Made by a program: the position numbers and the translations under genes. Below, in pieces: positions 1-24,938 of a stretch of 64,000 bases of DNA. Source of the stretch: Candidatus Thiodiazotropha sp. (GTDB lineage: Bacteria; Pseudomonadota; Gammaproteobacteria; Chromatiales; Chromatiaceae); contig JAIVEQ010000001.1 of assembly GCA_023838465.1 (NCBI GenBank), positions 62,001-126,000 on the forward strand, given 5' to 3'. Position 1 is the stretch's first letter. Each line of letters starts with the position of its first letter. Below the pieces are notes generated by a model. It was not told where the DNA came from. It did not search any database and saw only the letters and a program-made list of their open reading frames with translations.

Positions 1-208
1 TCACTCTTAAAAAAGGCTCCAGTGTCCTAGCTGCTCTGCCATCCAGTTTCTCAGCCGGTATTTTATGTGCATGCTGCAAAGATACAGGTGAGACATTCTG
101 ACCGCTGATATGGCTCAACCTTCTGGCCAAGCGCCGCAGACTGAGTGTTGCCTCGGCTTGGCTTGAGCCATTATCAATGAGCAGTAATGTCGGTAATTCA
201 TGACTCAT
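1..208 (-). CDS. CbiX/sirohydrochlorin chelatase-like protein, N-terminal part
   Basis: The minus strand is open from an ATG at 208 to the window edge (69 codons, no stop). The N-terminus LLLIDNGSSQAEATLSLRRL, followed about 45 residues later by HKIPAEKLDGR, resembles the CbiX/SirB-type chelatase fold, where the first strand normally reads LL(V/I)xHGS. Here the histidine of the HGS motif is replaced by asparagine (DNGS), so the metal-chelatase activity is uncertain; related DNGS proteins are usually annotated only as CbiX-domain proteins. It is divergent from oxyR. The C-terminal part lies outside the window, so catalytic residues cannot be judged. Confidence 0.55.
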   Translation of the reverse strand, partial: MSHELPTLLLIDNGSSQAEATLSLRRLARRLSHISGQNVSPVSLQHAHKIPAEKLDGRAARTLEPFLRV

Positions 209-393
209 GATAGGGGTATTGGTCTAATTTGATGACATGCCTGGTTGCATGATACAGGTAAAGAAATCCAGATTCTCGCGGGGATCTATGGTGGCCATAA
301 ATCGACTGATGCCAGATTGATATCTGTCATTGGCAGTGATCGGTTTGACTAAGGTATTATTGCCTTAACAATTGGCACGGTCGATCAAATTTT

Positions 394-1308
394 ATGAACT
401 TACGAGACCTTAAATATCTTATCGCTGTGGCTGAGACCGAGCACTTCGGTCATGCTGCGACTCAGTGTTATATCAGCCAACCAACCCTCAGTGGCCAGAT
501 TAAAAAACTTGAGCAGGAGTTGGGTGTTACTATTTTTGAGCGTACCAATCGCTCAGTTTCGACTACCCCGATTGGTTTGGAGATCGTTAAACACGCGAAA
601 CTGATTCTGGAGCAGGCCGATGTCATCAGGCAGCTGGCCCAGGCTCAGCGGGATCCACTAGCTGGTGCGTTACGAGTGGGTGCCATCCCTACAGCCAGCC
701 CCTACCTGATTCCGCTGATATTAATGCCGTTGAAACATCAATATCCGCAGATGCGGCTGATCCTCTCGGAAGAGATTACTGACATGCTGACCCAGCGCCT
801 GTTGGATCACCAGATCGATGTCGCACTATTGGCGACAGATGTGAAAGAACCCGAGTTAGAGGTCATGCCGCTGTTCGAAGAGCCCTTCTGGCTGGCACAT
901 CCAAGAAATCACGATCTCTATAATAAAGACGAGATCAGCCGCCGTGATCTGAGTCGCATCAATCTGTTATTGCTGGCAGATGGACACTGCCTGACCAATC
1001 AGGTGATGGATGTCTGCCGCATCAAGGAGGGTATGATGGATGATGAAATGGCTGATCTGCGGGCAGCAAGTCTGGAGACCCTTCTGCAATTGGTTGGGGC
1101 CGGATTTGGTTGCACCCTGGTGCCAGCATTGGCCGTTCAAGGCAGTTGGACAACCGATTCAGGAATAATTGCCCGAAAACTGCAACTGAAGGACGCCTAT
1201 CGCCGGGTTCAATTTGTCTTTAGAAAGACATTTCCACGCAAGAAGGCGATAGAGGCATTGGCGGATGTTATCCAGTCACAATTACCGAATACAGTTCGAA
1301 AACTCTGA
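394..1308 (+). CDS. oxyR: OxyR, hydrogen peroxide-responsive LysR-family regulator
   Basis: This 304-residue protein has an N-terminal LysR winged helix-turn-helix (residues 1-60, with the FGHAATQCYISQPTLSGQIK helix pair) and a C-terminal sensing domain. The OxyR signature is visible: GHCLTNQVMDVC, two cysteines nine residues apart, the same spacing as Cys199 and Cys208 of E. coli OxyR, which form a disulfide on peroxide exposure. Length matches the family (about 305 residues). In known cases OxyR activates catalase, alkyl hydroperoxide reductase and related genes. It stands alone here, divergent from the CbiX-like gene; no obvious target gene lies next to it. Confidence 0.93.
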   Translation: MNLRDLKYLIAVAETEHFGHAATQCYISQPTLSGQIKKLEQELGVTIFERTNRSVSTTPIGLEIVKHAKLILEQADVIRQLAQAQRDPLAGALRVGAIPTASPYLIPLILMPLKHQYPQMRLILSEEITDMLTQRLLDHQIDVALLATDVKEPELEVMPLFEEPFWLAHPRNHDLYNKDEISRRDLSRINLLLLADGHCLTNQVMDVCRIKEGMMDDEMADLRAASLETLLQLVGAGFGCTLVPALAVQGSWTTDSGIIARKLQLKDAYRRVQFVFRKTFPRKKAIEALADVIQSQLPNTVRKL

Positions 1309-1658
1309 CCGTTATATCTGACGCAGATTAAACAGGTGACTAACCTATTAGAGTCGTACCATACAGCAAAAATCAAAAGAGCTGCGATATTGAGTTTCAG
1401 ACAATCCAGTGTCCATCTGAAAGCGTAGAGATTTTATTATAACCTCTTCCGCTTGATGACCGGGTAGGAAGGGACATACAGAGCGATTTAGTTCATTTGC
1501 GGACAAAATCCATGAGCGGGTAAAAATGGCTTGTAATGGTTTGTACATTTTACCCGCCCTATCAGTGGTAGAGCCGTTATATCAATATAAATAGCTTTGG
1601 GTTTATTGTGTCATGATAGCTTTTATATAGAGAAGGTTGTTTAAGACAAAGGGTCGTC
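1309..1658. other. Intergenic stretch without recognised gene
   Basis: About 350 bases follow oxyR. A 66-codon open frame on the minus strand (1348-1548) has no family resemblance and no convincing ribosome binding site, so it is not called. I see no clear terminator. The last 60 bases before 1659 are AT-rich and probably hold the promoter of the next gene. Confidence 0.5.
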
Positions 1659-2105
1659 ATGAAGATAGTATTCTGGAGTCTATTATTAGTTACCGTCATC
1701 GGACTAAATGTATCTGTTGCAGATGATATTTATCGATGGCGCGATATGAATGGCAAGGTGCATTTTGGTGATCGGCCACCAGCATCTGTTGAATCCGAGT
1801 CTGTGACAGTAAAATCCAATGTCTATCACTCACCCAATATTGAAAAACTGAGCCAGGAAGCTATCAGTAATGAGAGAGTGGTTATGTATAGCACCAAATG
1901 GTGTGGCTATTGCAAAAAAGCTCGCCGGTACTTTAAAAGTAACAGAATCTCTTTTGTGGAATATGACGTTGAGTCGAGTGCAAAAGGTAAGCGGGACTAT
2001 AAAAAATTGGGTGCCGGGGGGGTTCCTATCATATTGGTAGGAAAGCACAGATTGAATGGATTTTCGGAGGCCAGTTTTCGAAATATATACCGTGACGAAA
2101 TATGA
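1659..2105 (+). CDS. Secreted DUF4124-glutaredoxin-like protein
   Basis: The 148-residue protein begins with a signal peptide (hydrophobic residues 5-21). A short DUF4124-like segment follows (DDIYRWRDMNGKVHFGDRPP, residues 22-41), and then a glutaredoxin/thioredoxin domain from about residue 70. The redox motif is WCGYC with both cysteines present, and the cis-proline is in GGVPIILV. The protein should therefore act as a thiol-disulfide or glutathione-linked oxidoreductase in the cell envelope. The DUF4124 plus glutaredoxin arrangement is common in gammaproteobacteria. It is a single gene with no operon partner. Confidence 0.8.
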   Translation: MKIVFWSLLLVTVIGLNVSVADDIYRWRDMNGKVHFGDRPPASVESESVTVKSNVYHSPNIEKLSQEAISNERVVMYSTKWCGYCKKARRYFKSNRISFVEYDVESSAKGKRDYKKLGAGGVPIILVGKHRLNGFSEASFRNIYRDEI

Positions 2106-2420
2106 CTGACTATTAGTTCATGCGTCTAACTACGCCAGCCAGCATGGTGCGGTGGGCAGCACCCTACGTCTATTGATCTGCATATCAATGTGAAACCCCC
2201 GCATTTGCCCATTTAAAAAATATAGAAAACAACGATTAATGGTCGCCATGAAATGTAAAGCGCGTAAAGCGTTTCTATAAATCAGTCTATTGCCCATACA
2301 TTTATTGCGTTTCTCTGTGTGATTTGCCTTGTGTAGATCTGTTTCTTGGTGAACGCCCGGTAAAGAAATTCCACCAGCTACCGAAACAGTAAATAGGAAT
2401 CAAAGGAGTACTTACGGACC
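2106..2420. other. Intergenic stretch upstream of the surface-protein locus
   Basis: These 315 bases hold one copy of the GGTGC...GCACC palindrome (2146-2163) and an AT-rich segment around 2210-2290 that could contain the promoter of the 2421 gene. A good ribosome binding site, AAAGGAG, lies about 12 bases before the ATG at 2421. No small gene or riboswitch was recognised. Confidence 0.5.
2146..2163. repeat. Intergenic GGTGC...GCACC palindrome, copy 1
   Basis: GGTGCGGTGGGCAGCACC, an 18-base imperfect palindrome followed by CTACG. It belongs to a dispersed intergenic family seen five times in this window (also 6370, 27965, 31028, 31067). Confidence 0.55.
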
Positions 2421-4169
2421 ATGTCGTCCCCTTCCCAGGCTGTCGTTCAGCAATGGCTAGAACAGCTTTGTCGTCTTATCAGCGGTATTCAGTCGGCTAT
2501 CGTCATAGAAAATAGTGCGGAGCAAAGCGCCGGTCGTATGCTTGTGCGCTGGCCAGAGGACGAAGAGCCATCGAAAACGCTGCTCAAAGTTGCATTGAAG
2601 GCGGTTGAAACCCGAAGGCAGTTGATTGTGCCTGCTGATGCAAAAAAAGAGCTGACTGCAGATCTGATGGCGCTACCCCTGTTATCTGACGGCCAGCCTA
2701 TGGGGAGTGTCGCTATTCGCTTGAGCGCCCGACCGGCTCAGAAGCAGAAGGCTGCCATGCAGGCCCTGCAGTGGAGTCTGCGTTGGTTGAAATTGTTGAT
2801 GGAGCAGGCGAACAGGAGCCATACGACGGGTACCCAATGGGTAGAGCGGCTGACCCGAAAGTCATTGTCACCCGCTTCCATTGCTGAACTGTTGGCGGAG
2901 CAATTCACCTGTGACCGGGTTACCCTGGCTATGGGTGACGGTCGTCGCCTCGAGATCCTGGCAACCCAACCCCGGGTGGAGATCAAACGGGAGACCGGGT
3001 TGGTACGCACCTTTAAGGAGGCGATGTTCGAGGCCATGGATCAGCACGCTTTGCTGCACTATCCACCAACATCCGCAAACAGTGACCTGGTGATGCATTG
3101 CCAGCAAAATTTGGCTGAGGAGGTGGGACAGGCGACGCTCTGCTCAATTCCCTTAGTGGCGACTGACAAGCCGGTTGGTGCGCTTTTGTTGGAGTGCCAT
3201 CGACAACAACCTTTTACAGAACAAGAGCAGGCAGAGTGTCAGCAGGCAGCCGGGTTGGTAGGTCTCTTACTCTATCACCGGCAACAGGATAAGCGTCCCC
3301 TGACTGGTTTGATGTGGGAGCGTTTGCAACTGCAATTTCGCCAGTTGTTGGGTCCAAAGGGCCTGTGGCTGAAAGTGGCTGTTCTGGTTATCACGTTAAG
3401 TATTGCACTGCTAGCGTTGATCGATGGTGACTACCGTATCGATGCACGGGCCAACCTGGAGGGTCGCATTCAGCGCATGATTACCTCGCCGTTCGATGGT
3501 TATCTGAAGCAGGCACCTGTTAAAGCAGGTGATATCGTGGCTGAGGGGGCACTGCTCTGTCAGCTGGATGACAAGGATCTACAGCTTGAGCAGGCTAAAT
3601 GGCGCACTGAGTTGGCAAAACTTGGGAAGGAACAGCGCGAGGCATTGGCAACCCATGAGCGAGCCAAGGTGGCGATACTTCAGGCACAGCAACAGCAGGC
3701 ACAGGCAGAACTCGAACTGGTTGAGAAGAAACTCGCAAGGAGCCGTATCACAGCACCCTTGCACGGTGTCATTGTGAGTGGGGATCTCAGTCAATCCCTG
3801 GGTGCTCCCCTGAAGCGGGGAGAAGAGTTATTCAAGATCGCCCCGCTTGAAAGTTATCGCGTCATGCTGCAAGTGGATGAATTGGATATTGGCGATGTAC
3901 AGATAGGTCAGGCTGGGGTGCTTATTCTTGCGGGTTATCCCCAGCTTGAACACACTTTCCATGTGAAGCGTATCCTGCCTCTCTCCAGTGCGGTTGAAGG
4001 GCGTTACCTGTTTACCCTGGAGGCGGTACTGGATGTGTCAAACGAAATACTACGGCCGGGTCTGCAGGGAATAGCAAAAATCGATGCAGGGGAGCATAGC
4101 TTGCTGTGGCTGGTCAGTCACCGGTTGATTGACTGGCTGAGGTTGCAACTCTGGCGTTGGTGGGGGTGA
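2421..4169 (+). CDS. GAF-domain membrane fusion protein (HlyD-like)
   Basis: The 582-residue protein has a large N-terminal cytoplasmic part, with a GAF-like domain at about residues 150-290 and possibly a weaker one at 5-110. One transmembrane helix follows at about 318-336. The periplasmic part is HlyD/RND-adaptor-like: a barrel-sandwich half (ITSPFDGYLKQAPVKAGDIV), a coiled-coil hairpin rich in Gln, Ala and Glu (400-445), the second half (RITAPLHGVIVSGDLSQSLG), and a beta-barrel. Adaptors normally lack GAF domains, so this one may sense a cytoplasmic ligand. Its stop overlaps the next start (TGATG), so the two are translationally coupled. It is inferred to be part of an export or processing apparatus for the giant protein downstream. 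Confidence 0.8.
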   Translation: MSSPSQAVVQQWLEQLCRLISGIQSAIVIENSAEQSAGRMLVRWPEDEEPSKTLLKVALKAVETRRQLIVPADAKKELTADLMALPLLSDGQPMGSVAIRLSARPAQKQKAAMQALQWSLRWLKLLMEQANRSHTTGTQWVERLTRKSLSPASIAELLAEQFTCDRVTLAMGDGRRLEILATQPRVEIKRETGLVRTFKEAMFEAMDQHALLHYPPTSANSDLVMHCQQNLAEEVGQATLCSIPLVATDKPVGALLLECHRQQPFTEQEQAECQQAAGLVGLLLYHRQQDKRPLTGLMWERLQLQFRQLLGPKGLWLKVAVLVITLSIALLALIDGDYRIDARANLEGRIQRMITSPFDGYLKQAPVKAGDIVAEGALLCQLDDKDLQLEQAKWRTELAKLGKEQREALATHERAKVAILQAQQQQAQAELELVEKKLARSRITAPLHGVIVSGDLSQSLGAPLKRGEELFKIAPLESYRVMLQVDELDIGDVQIGQAGVLILAGYPQLEHTFHVKRILPLSSAVEGRYLFTLEAVLDVSNEILRPGLQGIAKIDAGEHSLLWLVSHRLIDWLRLQLWRWWG

Positions 4170-6316
4170 TGGGTACCCCTCAACCCAACGCATCTGCAAC
4201 GACGCTATGGCAGCAGATCGCCGAAGCACGCCCCAGCCTCAATCCACAGATCGTTATCCGTCGACAACTCTACCAGGGGGAGACCTGGTATCTGTTGCAG
4301 GACCCGATCAGTGAGCGTCATTTTCGTCTTTCACCACAAGCCTATCAGCTGATCAGCCGGTTCAACGGTGAGCGGTCCATAGAGACACTTTGGCAATCAG
4401 CACAGGAACAGCTTCAACACCCACCCGAGCAGGATGCATTCATACAATTGTTGATGCAGTTGAAGGGAGGCGGGGCGCTCATGGAGAGCCCGGAGAGCGA
4501 AGCCTTGAAGATTCTCGAGCGACGTAAACAACCGCGCCAATGGTTGCTGCAACTGCGTAATCCGCTCTCCCTGCGTCTACCACTGTGGGATCCGGACAGG
4601 GCATTGAATGCCCTGATGCCAATGGTTCAACCGCTTTTCAGTCGTGTCGGTATGGTGCTATGGATGCTACTGGTACTGAGTGGCGTGTTGCAGACGGTAC
4701 TGCACTGGAATGAGATTACCCAGAATATCACCAGCCAACTGCTGTCGGCTGATAACCTTTTCTTGATGGGTTTGACCTATCTTTTGATGAAGCTCTTCCA
4801 TGAGGCGGCACACGCCTTTACCACCAAGCGTTGGGGAGGTGAAGTCCATCAGATAGGTGTGTTGTTTCTTGCCTTGATCCCGATGCCTTATGTCGATGCT
4901 TCGTCGTCCAGTGGTTTTGCTGAGCGGCGTGCACGCGTTGCGGTCGGTGCAGCAGGTATCATGGCCGAACTGCTACTCGCCAGTCTGGCACTCTGGCTGT
5001 GGCTCGCCACCGGGCCTGGGTGGGTCAATGCTGCGGCCTATAACGTGATGTTGATCGGCGGTGCCTCAACCCTGTTGGTGAATGGTAATCCGTTGCTGAA
5101 GTTCGATGGCTACTACGTCTTTTCCGATCTGATTGACATTCCTAACCTGTCGACACGGGCTAACCGGTACCTGGGTTATCTGTTACAGCACTATCTGTTT
5201 GGGTTGGAGGATGCAGCCTCACCGGCACATACCCATTGGGAGCGTGGCTGGTTTCTCTTCTACGGGTTCAGCGCGTTCTTTTATCGCATTTTCATCCTCC
5301 TCACCATCATGCTTTTTGTTGCCGAGCGCTATCCGTTAGTGGGTAAGGCGATCGCCCTCTGGGCTCTGATTGGGATGGTAATTCTGCCATTGGCTAAACA
5401 GATGAAATTTCTCCTTACCAGCAAACGGCTGACTAACCGGCGTGTGCGTGCACTGTTGGTGACATCGCTGAGCTCGGCTGGTCTGTTTCTCGCACTGTTT
5501 GTTTTACCGGCCCCCCATGCTACACGGGCAGAAGGGGTGATTCTCCCGCCTGAAGGGACAGAAATTCGTGCAGGGGCAGCGGGTGAAGTGGTCAACCTGC
5601 TGGCTGATCCTGATACGCCAGTGAAACCAGACCAACCTCTGGTGGGTTTGGCGGATCCCTTTCTACAGGCCAGTTTGAAGCGTCTGCAGGGCCGGATGAA
5701 TGAGCTGCAAGTGGAGCATGAAGCCCTGATCAGTGAACGTGAAACCGTCAAAGCGGGGATTCTGTTTGAGGAGATCCGCCTGGTGGAGACTGAAATGGCA
5801 CAGAAGCAGGCACAAGCGAAGCGACTCATGTTACGCAGCCCGGCCTCTGGCACTTTTCTGGTACAGCAGCCCGGTGATCTACCGGGGAGTTTTGTCAAAC
5901 AGGGGGAGTTGATCGGCTATGTGCTTGACAGCAGTCAGCCGGTCATTCGAGTGGCTGTATCGCAACAGGATATCGGTCTGGTGCGTCAATCCACCCAGGC
6001 GGTCGATGCCCGCTATGCCGCCAGGCCGGAGCAGCCCTTGCCGGTCAAGCTGCATCGGGATACTCCTGAATCACAGCAGCGACTACCCAGTCCGGCCTTA
6101 GGGACAAAGGGTGGTGGTGAGTTCCCACTCCATCCGCAAGATGAGGATGGTACCCATACTTTGGAAGCGGTCTTTATCATTCAACTGCAGATGAATCAAC
6201 CCATAGAACGGTTGGGCGAACGTGTCATCGTCCGATTTGAACATCAAGCACAACCCTTGGGGTGGCAATGGTACCGTTCGCTGAGGCAGTTGTTTCTCAA
6301 GCGTTTCAATCTTTGA
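4169..6316 (+). CDS. M50 (site-2 protease-like) membrane protein fused to an adaptor domain
   Basis: The start is taken at the ATG overlapping the previous stop (4169), giving 715 residues. Residues 1-100 resemble a PqqD-like/winged segment (FRLSPQAYQLISRFNGERSI). The multi-spanning middle contains HEAAH at about 211-215 and NGNPLLKFDGYY at about 304-315, the two zinc-site motifs of M50 peptidases. From about residue 430 comes a transmembrane helix and then a periplasmic biotinyl-lipoyl/HlyD-like domain (GVILPPEGTEIRAGAAGEVV ... RLMLRSPASGTFLVQQPGDL). This pairing of M50 and adaptor is known in bacteriocin and peptide export clusters and beside large surface proteins. The inferred role is processing or transfer of the giant LEPR-XLL protein across the inner membrane. 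No ABC transporter is encoded nearby. Confidence 0.8.
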   Translation: MGTPQPNASATTLWQQIAEARPSLNPQIVIRRQLYQGETWYLLQDPISERHFRLSPQAYQLISRFNGERSIETLWQSAQEQLQHPPEQDAFIQLLMQLKGGGALMESPESEALKILERRKQPRQWLLQLRNPLSLRLPLWDPDRALNALMPMVQPLFSRVGMVLWMLLVLSGVLQTVLHWNEITQNITSQLLSADNLFLMGLTYLLMKLFHEAAHAFTTKRWGGEVHQIGVLFLALIPMPYVDASSSSGFAERRARVAVGAAGIMAELLLASLALWLWLATGPGWVNAAAYNVMLIGGASTLLVNGNPLLKFDGYYVFSDLIDIPNLSTRANRYLGYLLQHYLFGLEDAASPAHTHWERGWFLFYGFSAFFYRIFILLTIMLFVAERYPLVGKAIALWALIGMVILPLAKQMKFLLTSKRLTNRRVRALLVTSLSSAGLFLALFVLPAPHATRAEGVILPPEGTEIRAGAAGEVVNLLADPDTPVKPDQPLVGLADPFLQASLKRLQGRMNELQVEHEALISERETVKAGILFEEIRLVETEMAQKQAQAKRLMLRSPASGTFLVQQPGDLPGSFVKQGELIGYVLDSSQPVIRVAVSQQDIGLVRQSTQAVDARYAARPEQPLPVKLHRDTPESQQRLPSPALGTKGGGEFPLHPQDEDGTHTLEAVFIIQLQMNQPIERLGERVIVRFEHQAQPLGWQWYRSLRQLFLKRFNL

Positions 6317-6648
6317 TCTTTCCCCTTAAAACCAGAGAATTAAAATCGAAAGTAAGTGTTTTAGACAAGGGTGCGGCCCTGCCGCACCATCGGCAGACTG
6401 GTGTTATGCAATATAGTCACTGGTTTAGCCTGTTGCTCAAAGTTCAAGCTGGTTTGGGAATTCAGGTCGTAAATTGTTAAATTTGACCACTTTTTCACGC
6501 TTCGCAGTTCAAGGAATTAGCTGTACTGCCGATTATCTGATTGTAGAAAAGTAGTATCGAGTGGGAATAAGAATCATTCAAAGATCCTTCGGTATGATTT
6601 TCCCAGTAACTTGTGTTGGCAAATGTGCGAAAAGTGTAAAAAAACGAC
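6317..6648. other. Gap inside the surface-protein locus
   Basis: About 330 bases separate the M50 gene from the next adaptor gene. They contain a perfect 8-bp inverted repeat (6370-6388) that may be a terminator-like or repetitive element. The AT-rich part at 6470-6640 may hold a second promoter. No gene was recognised; open frames on either strand here overlap the real adaptor gene or lack support. Confidence 0.45.
6370..6388. repeat. Intergenic GGTGC...GCACC palindrome, copy 2
   Basis: GGTGCGGC-CCT-GCCGCACC, a perfect 8-bp inverted repeat with a 3-base loop. It is the most symmetrical member of the dispersed palindrome family. Confidence 0.6.
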
Positions 6649-7838
6649 ATGCGAAAGCAATATTTGTTCATCGGAGGCCTATTGTGCCTCTTTGCAACTA
6701 CAATCGTGGCGGAGGGAACCGAAACGCTCGATGGGGTCATCGAGCCGTCCATGACAGTGGAGCTCAGCTCCCGTATCGATGGCATCCTTGAGGCGGTGTC
6801 CGTTGATGTGGGTGACAGCATCGAAATGCACCAGGTAGTGGCAAAACTTGAATCCGAGGTCGAACAGGCGGCCCTGGAATATGCCCGTGCCCGTGCGGCC
6901 ATCAACAGCGATGTCCGTCTGCAGGAGGTCAACCTGGCCTATGGGCGGCGTCAGCTCAGCCGTATCAAGGAGTTGCATGAAAAGAAGCTCTCCTCCTTTC
7001 AGGACTTCGACAAGGTAGAGACTGAAACCCGGTTGACCCGCTACAAGCTGGCTCAGGCCAAAGAGACCAAATACCTGGCTGAACTCGATCTGAAACAAGC
7101 CGAAGCGGTCTATAACCGCCACACCATTCGCAGTCCCATCGATGGCATTGTCGTTGATCGGTTTCTCAATCCTGGAGAATCGGTTGAGGAGCGTTCGATT
7201 ATCAAGATCGCCCAGATCAATCCGCTACGGGTTGAAGTCGTGGCTCCGGTTACCCTGTTGGGCAAGATCAAGACGGGCCAGCTTGCCTCAGTGATCCCCG
7301 AGTCGCCGGTTGATGGTAAGTACCAGGCCGAGGTGAAGATTGTCGATCCGGTTCTCGATGCGGCCAGCGGCACGTTTCGAATCCGTTTAGAGATAGCCAA
7401 CGATGACTACAATCTTACCAGTGGGTTGCGCTGTCGGGTGCGTTTTCTCGATAAGATGGCTACTAAAAAGCCCGAGCCTGTTAAGGGAAGAAATGAAAAG
7501 AAAACCGCCTCAATTCAACACGCAATAGCCGCAAAGAGTCACGCTGATCCACAAGCAACACAAAAGGAAATTCTGCCGAAAAAAGTAAATGCATCCAGCA
7601 AGACAACTAAGTCAAAAACCCACTATCTGCTAGTCACCAATAAGTCACTGCTTCCCCTGCAAAAAGCTGAACGCCAGGCATTGGCATTTAACGAGCGGGG
7701 ATTGAAAGATACCTGGGTCATCTCCAAAGGTTCACTGAAAGGACATATTTCACTGGGTTATTACAGCAACCGGGAGATAGTCGATCAATATCAACAGCAA
7801 CTCATGGACTTGGGTATAGACACCAGGATCGTTGAACG

Positions 7839-7842
<4 letters not shown>
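6649..7842 (+). CDS. Periplasmic adaptor (RND/HlyD type) with SPOR-like C-terminus
   Basis: This 397-residue protein carries a signal peptide (residues 1-21, ending near VAEG). An RND-type adaptor core follows: lipoyl half (SSRIDGILEAVSVDVGDSIE), coiled-coil hairpin (residues 75-150), second lipoyl half (TIRSPIDGIVVDRFLNPGES) and a beta-barrel domain to about 270. A lysine-rich linker (275-320) leads to a C-terminal segment of about 75 residues (THYLLVTNKSLLP ... GHISLGYYSNREIVDQY) that resembles a SPOR peptidoglycan-binding domain. No RND pump gene is adjacent. The stop overlaps the start of the giant protein by four bases (ATGA), which strongly suggests they work together. Confidence 0.8.
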
Positions 7843-22694
<14,852 letters not shown>

Positions 22695-22714
22695 GCGTCC
22701 CAGGCCTAAAAGAC

Positions 22715-22944
22715 ACTCGATCTTTGACAACCTATTAGTGCCCCGGACGGTCCTGGTCACTGACACTACGTGATCACATCGCAAGCTCGTGACCACTCCG
22801 CCGTCAGTTCCCAAATGACTGGACGCCGTGTTCGGATGCTCGCTTTGCATCCCCTCTGGCGCAAGGCACGACGGGTCTACAGTCTCGCCTCACGCCTACC
22901 GGGGACTAACCGCCTCGGCTTTCAGCCTTCCTTGGCGCTCAGCG
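22715..22944 (+). ncRNA. HEARO / IscB omega-RNA-like structured RNA (candidate)
   Basis: The GC-rich body of the insertion holds several paired segments: TGGTCAC (22754-22760) with GTGACCA (22789-22795); CGTCAGT with ACTgGACG (22802-22825, one bulge); and GGATGC/GCATCC with a 7-base loop (22834-22852). Single-stranded stretches include GGGTCTACAGTCTCG and GGGGACTAACCGCC. From memory these resemble the HEARO RNA, now known as the omega-RNA that guides IscB nucleases in IS200/IS605-like elements; stand-alone copies without the protein are known. No IscB gene is in this window. Orientation is judged from the remembered motifs. The call needs a covariance-model search; a degenerate self-splicing intron is a less likely alternative. 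Confidence 0.55.
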
Positions 22945-24936
22945 AACGACGGTCAGACCAGTGATGCCACGGTCACGATCAATGTCACGCCCGTCAGTGA
23001 TGCGACACCGATTGCAGTAGCGGATACGATCACGGTAGCTGAAGGAGCCACCATCACCACATTGAATGGTGGATCGAGTACCGTACTCAACAACGACACT
23101 GGGTTAGGTGATACACCGGTGACAGTGAGTCTGGTCACAGGCCCAACCCAGTCTGCTGCGTTTAGTCTGAATGCAGACGGCACCTTTAGTTATACCCATA
23201 ACGGGACTGAAAACTTTACAGACTCGTTTACCTACCGTGTGACAGATAATGACGGTCAGAGCTCCGATGCTACGGTGCTTATAAATGTGACCGCAAACAA
23301 TCATCCCCCTGTGGCGTCAGATGTCAGCATCAACGTTGTAGAAGATACGGTCTACACGGGTATTTTACCCATTGCGAGTGATGGCGATGGAGATGATGTT
23401 ACCTATCAGCTTGAAAGTAATTCAGCTCACGGTAGTGTGTTGGTAAACGGTGACGGTAGTTTCAGTTATGCACCTGATGCCGACTACTATGGTGCCGACA
23501 GCTTTACCTACAGCATCAGTGATGGTAACGGAGGCAATAACACTTACACTGTAGCGATAAATATTGCTGCAGTTAACGATGATCCTGTCATTACCAGTCA
23601 CAGTGGAGATGGCAATGTCATGCTCACAATTGAGGAAAATTCCGCTGTAGTGACGAGAGTGACAGCGGTTGATCCTGATAATGATTCAATTTCATTTGCA
23701 ATTGATACAGGTACCGATCTCGGATTGTTTAATATCGATTCTGAGAGTGGTGAGTTGATATTTGTCAACACACCCGATGCGGAGAATCCACTGGATTCTG
23801 ATCAGGATAATATCTATCAGGTTGAGGTCTTGGTGTCAGATGGTAAGGGTGGAACGGTCCGCCAGTCATTCACTATCGAGGTCACAGATATCGATGAATT
23901 CGATGTGGGCCTGTTAATGGATTTGGAAGATGATCCAGATATTATCAGTCTTTCGACAGAAATCGATAACGCTGTCGGTATAGTTGCTTATGCTGAAGAC
24001 CTCGATGTATCCAATAATAGGGTTACCTATACGTTGGATGAGGATGCAAACGGGCTTTTTGCTATAGATCCGTCATCAGGTGTTGTAACCCTGACGTCAA
24101 TCACGAAGCCACAAGATCTCTCACAATTTGATATCACCGTACGAGCAACCAGTGATGATGGCTCTTATTCCCTGAAATCCTTCAGCGTTGCTATAACCAG
24201 AGTGGTTGATGAGATACCGGAACCTGAAGCGCCCCATTTGGATGAGATAATATTCGATCTTGGACCGACGGAACCACATGATCCCCCAGTCAGTGATGTG
24301 AGCAATCCGGAACAGCAGGAGATTGCTGCGACTGCAGTTGATGCAACCTTTGAGAGTGTGGAGAAGATTGAAGAGGATCTGCAACCTGAACGGGAAATTC
24401 AGGTCAGAGCAATCATCGAGACAGAACGTAATGTTATCGAGCGGTTTTCAACAGCATTGTTCGGTAGTGAAAGTAATAATAAATCCCAGTTTGATTATCA
24501 TCAGGCCCGGCTTACACCGGTCCCAGTTGCACCCAATGAACTGCCTATTTTCAATACTGTGAGCAGCGAGTTGATCGAAGTGCCTGCATCAATATGGAAT
24601 CTACTTGACTCAATGAATCAGGAGATGTCCGATCATCAAGGTCAACAGGCATCAGATGATGGATTGATTTTTCAGTCAGCAACCTTTAGCACCTTGGCAC
24701 TTTCAGCAGGATATGTGGCTTGGCTGTTGCGTGCCGGTGTGCTTTCAGCCAGTTTTCTCTCTTTTTCACCACTATGGCGTCAAATCGATCCATTGCCTGT
24801 GCTGTCTGCGCATGCCAAGCGACGTGATGATGATCAGGATGATATCCCAGATGATGATCCGGATGAAAAACGTCTGGCCAAGTTGTTTGACCGGAAGAAC
24901 AAACTGAAAAAACAAACTCCATTCAGGCAGAGATAA
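22945..24936 (+). pseudogene. 3' part of the giant LEPR-XLL protein gene, cut off by the insertion
   Basis: This is the continuation of the giant gene in a shifted frame: end of repeat unit 16, unit 17 (23005-23307), another Ig-like domain (HPPVASDVSINVVEDTVYTG), cadherin-like domains (23.58-24.2 kb) and a C-terminal region. The C-terminus has a hydrophobic stretch (LALSAGYVAWLLRAGVLSAS) followed by SFSPLWRQIDPLPVL and a charged tail, an arrangement I associate with the end of LEPR-XLL proteins and likely used for anchoring or sorting. The only upstream ATG in this frame (22828) lies inside the insertion and has no supporting ribosome binding site, so separate translation is doubtful. The next gene starts 2 bases after the stop. 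Confidence 0.8.
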
Positions 24937-24938
24937 AG

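Noticed and set aside
1348..1548. 66-codon minus-strand frame after oxyR
   Set aside because: No ribosome binding site, no recognisable family, and unusual composition.
22828..22944. ATG at 22828 that would give the 3' fragment its own start
   Set aside because: The first 39 codons come from the inserted element, read like non-coding GC-rich sequence, and have no ribosome binding site; the 3' part is better seen as the cut-off end of the giant gene.
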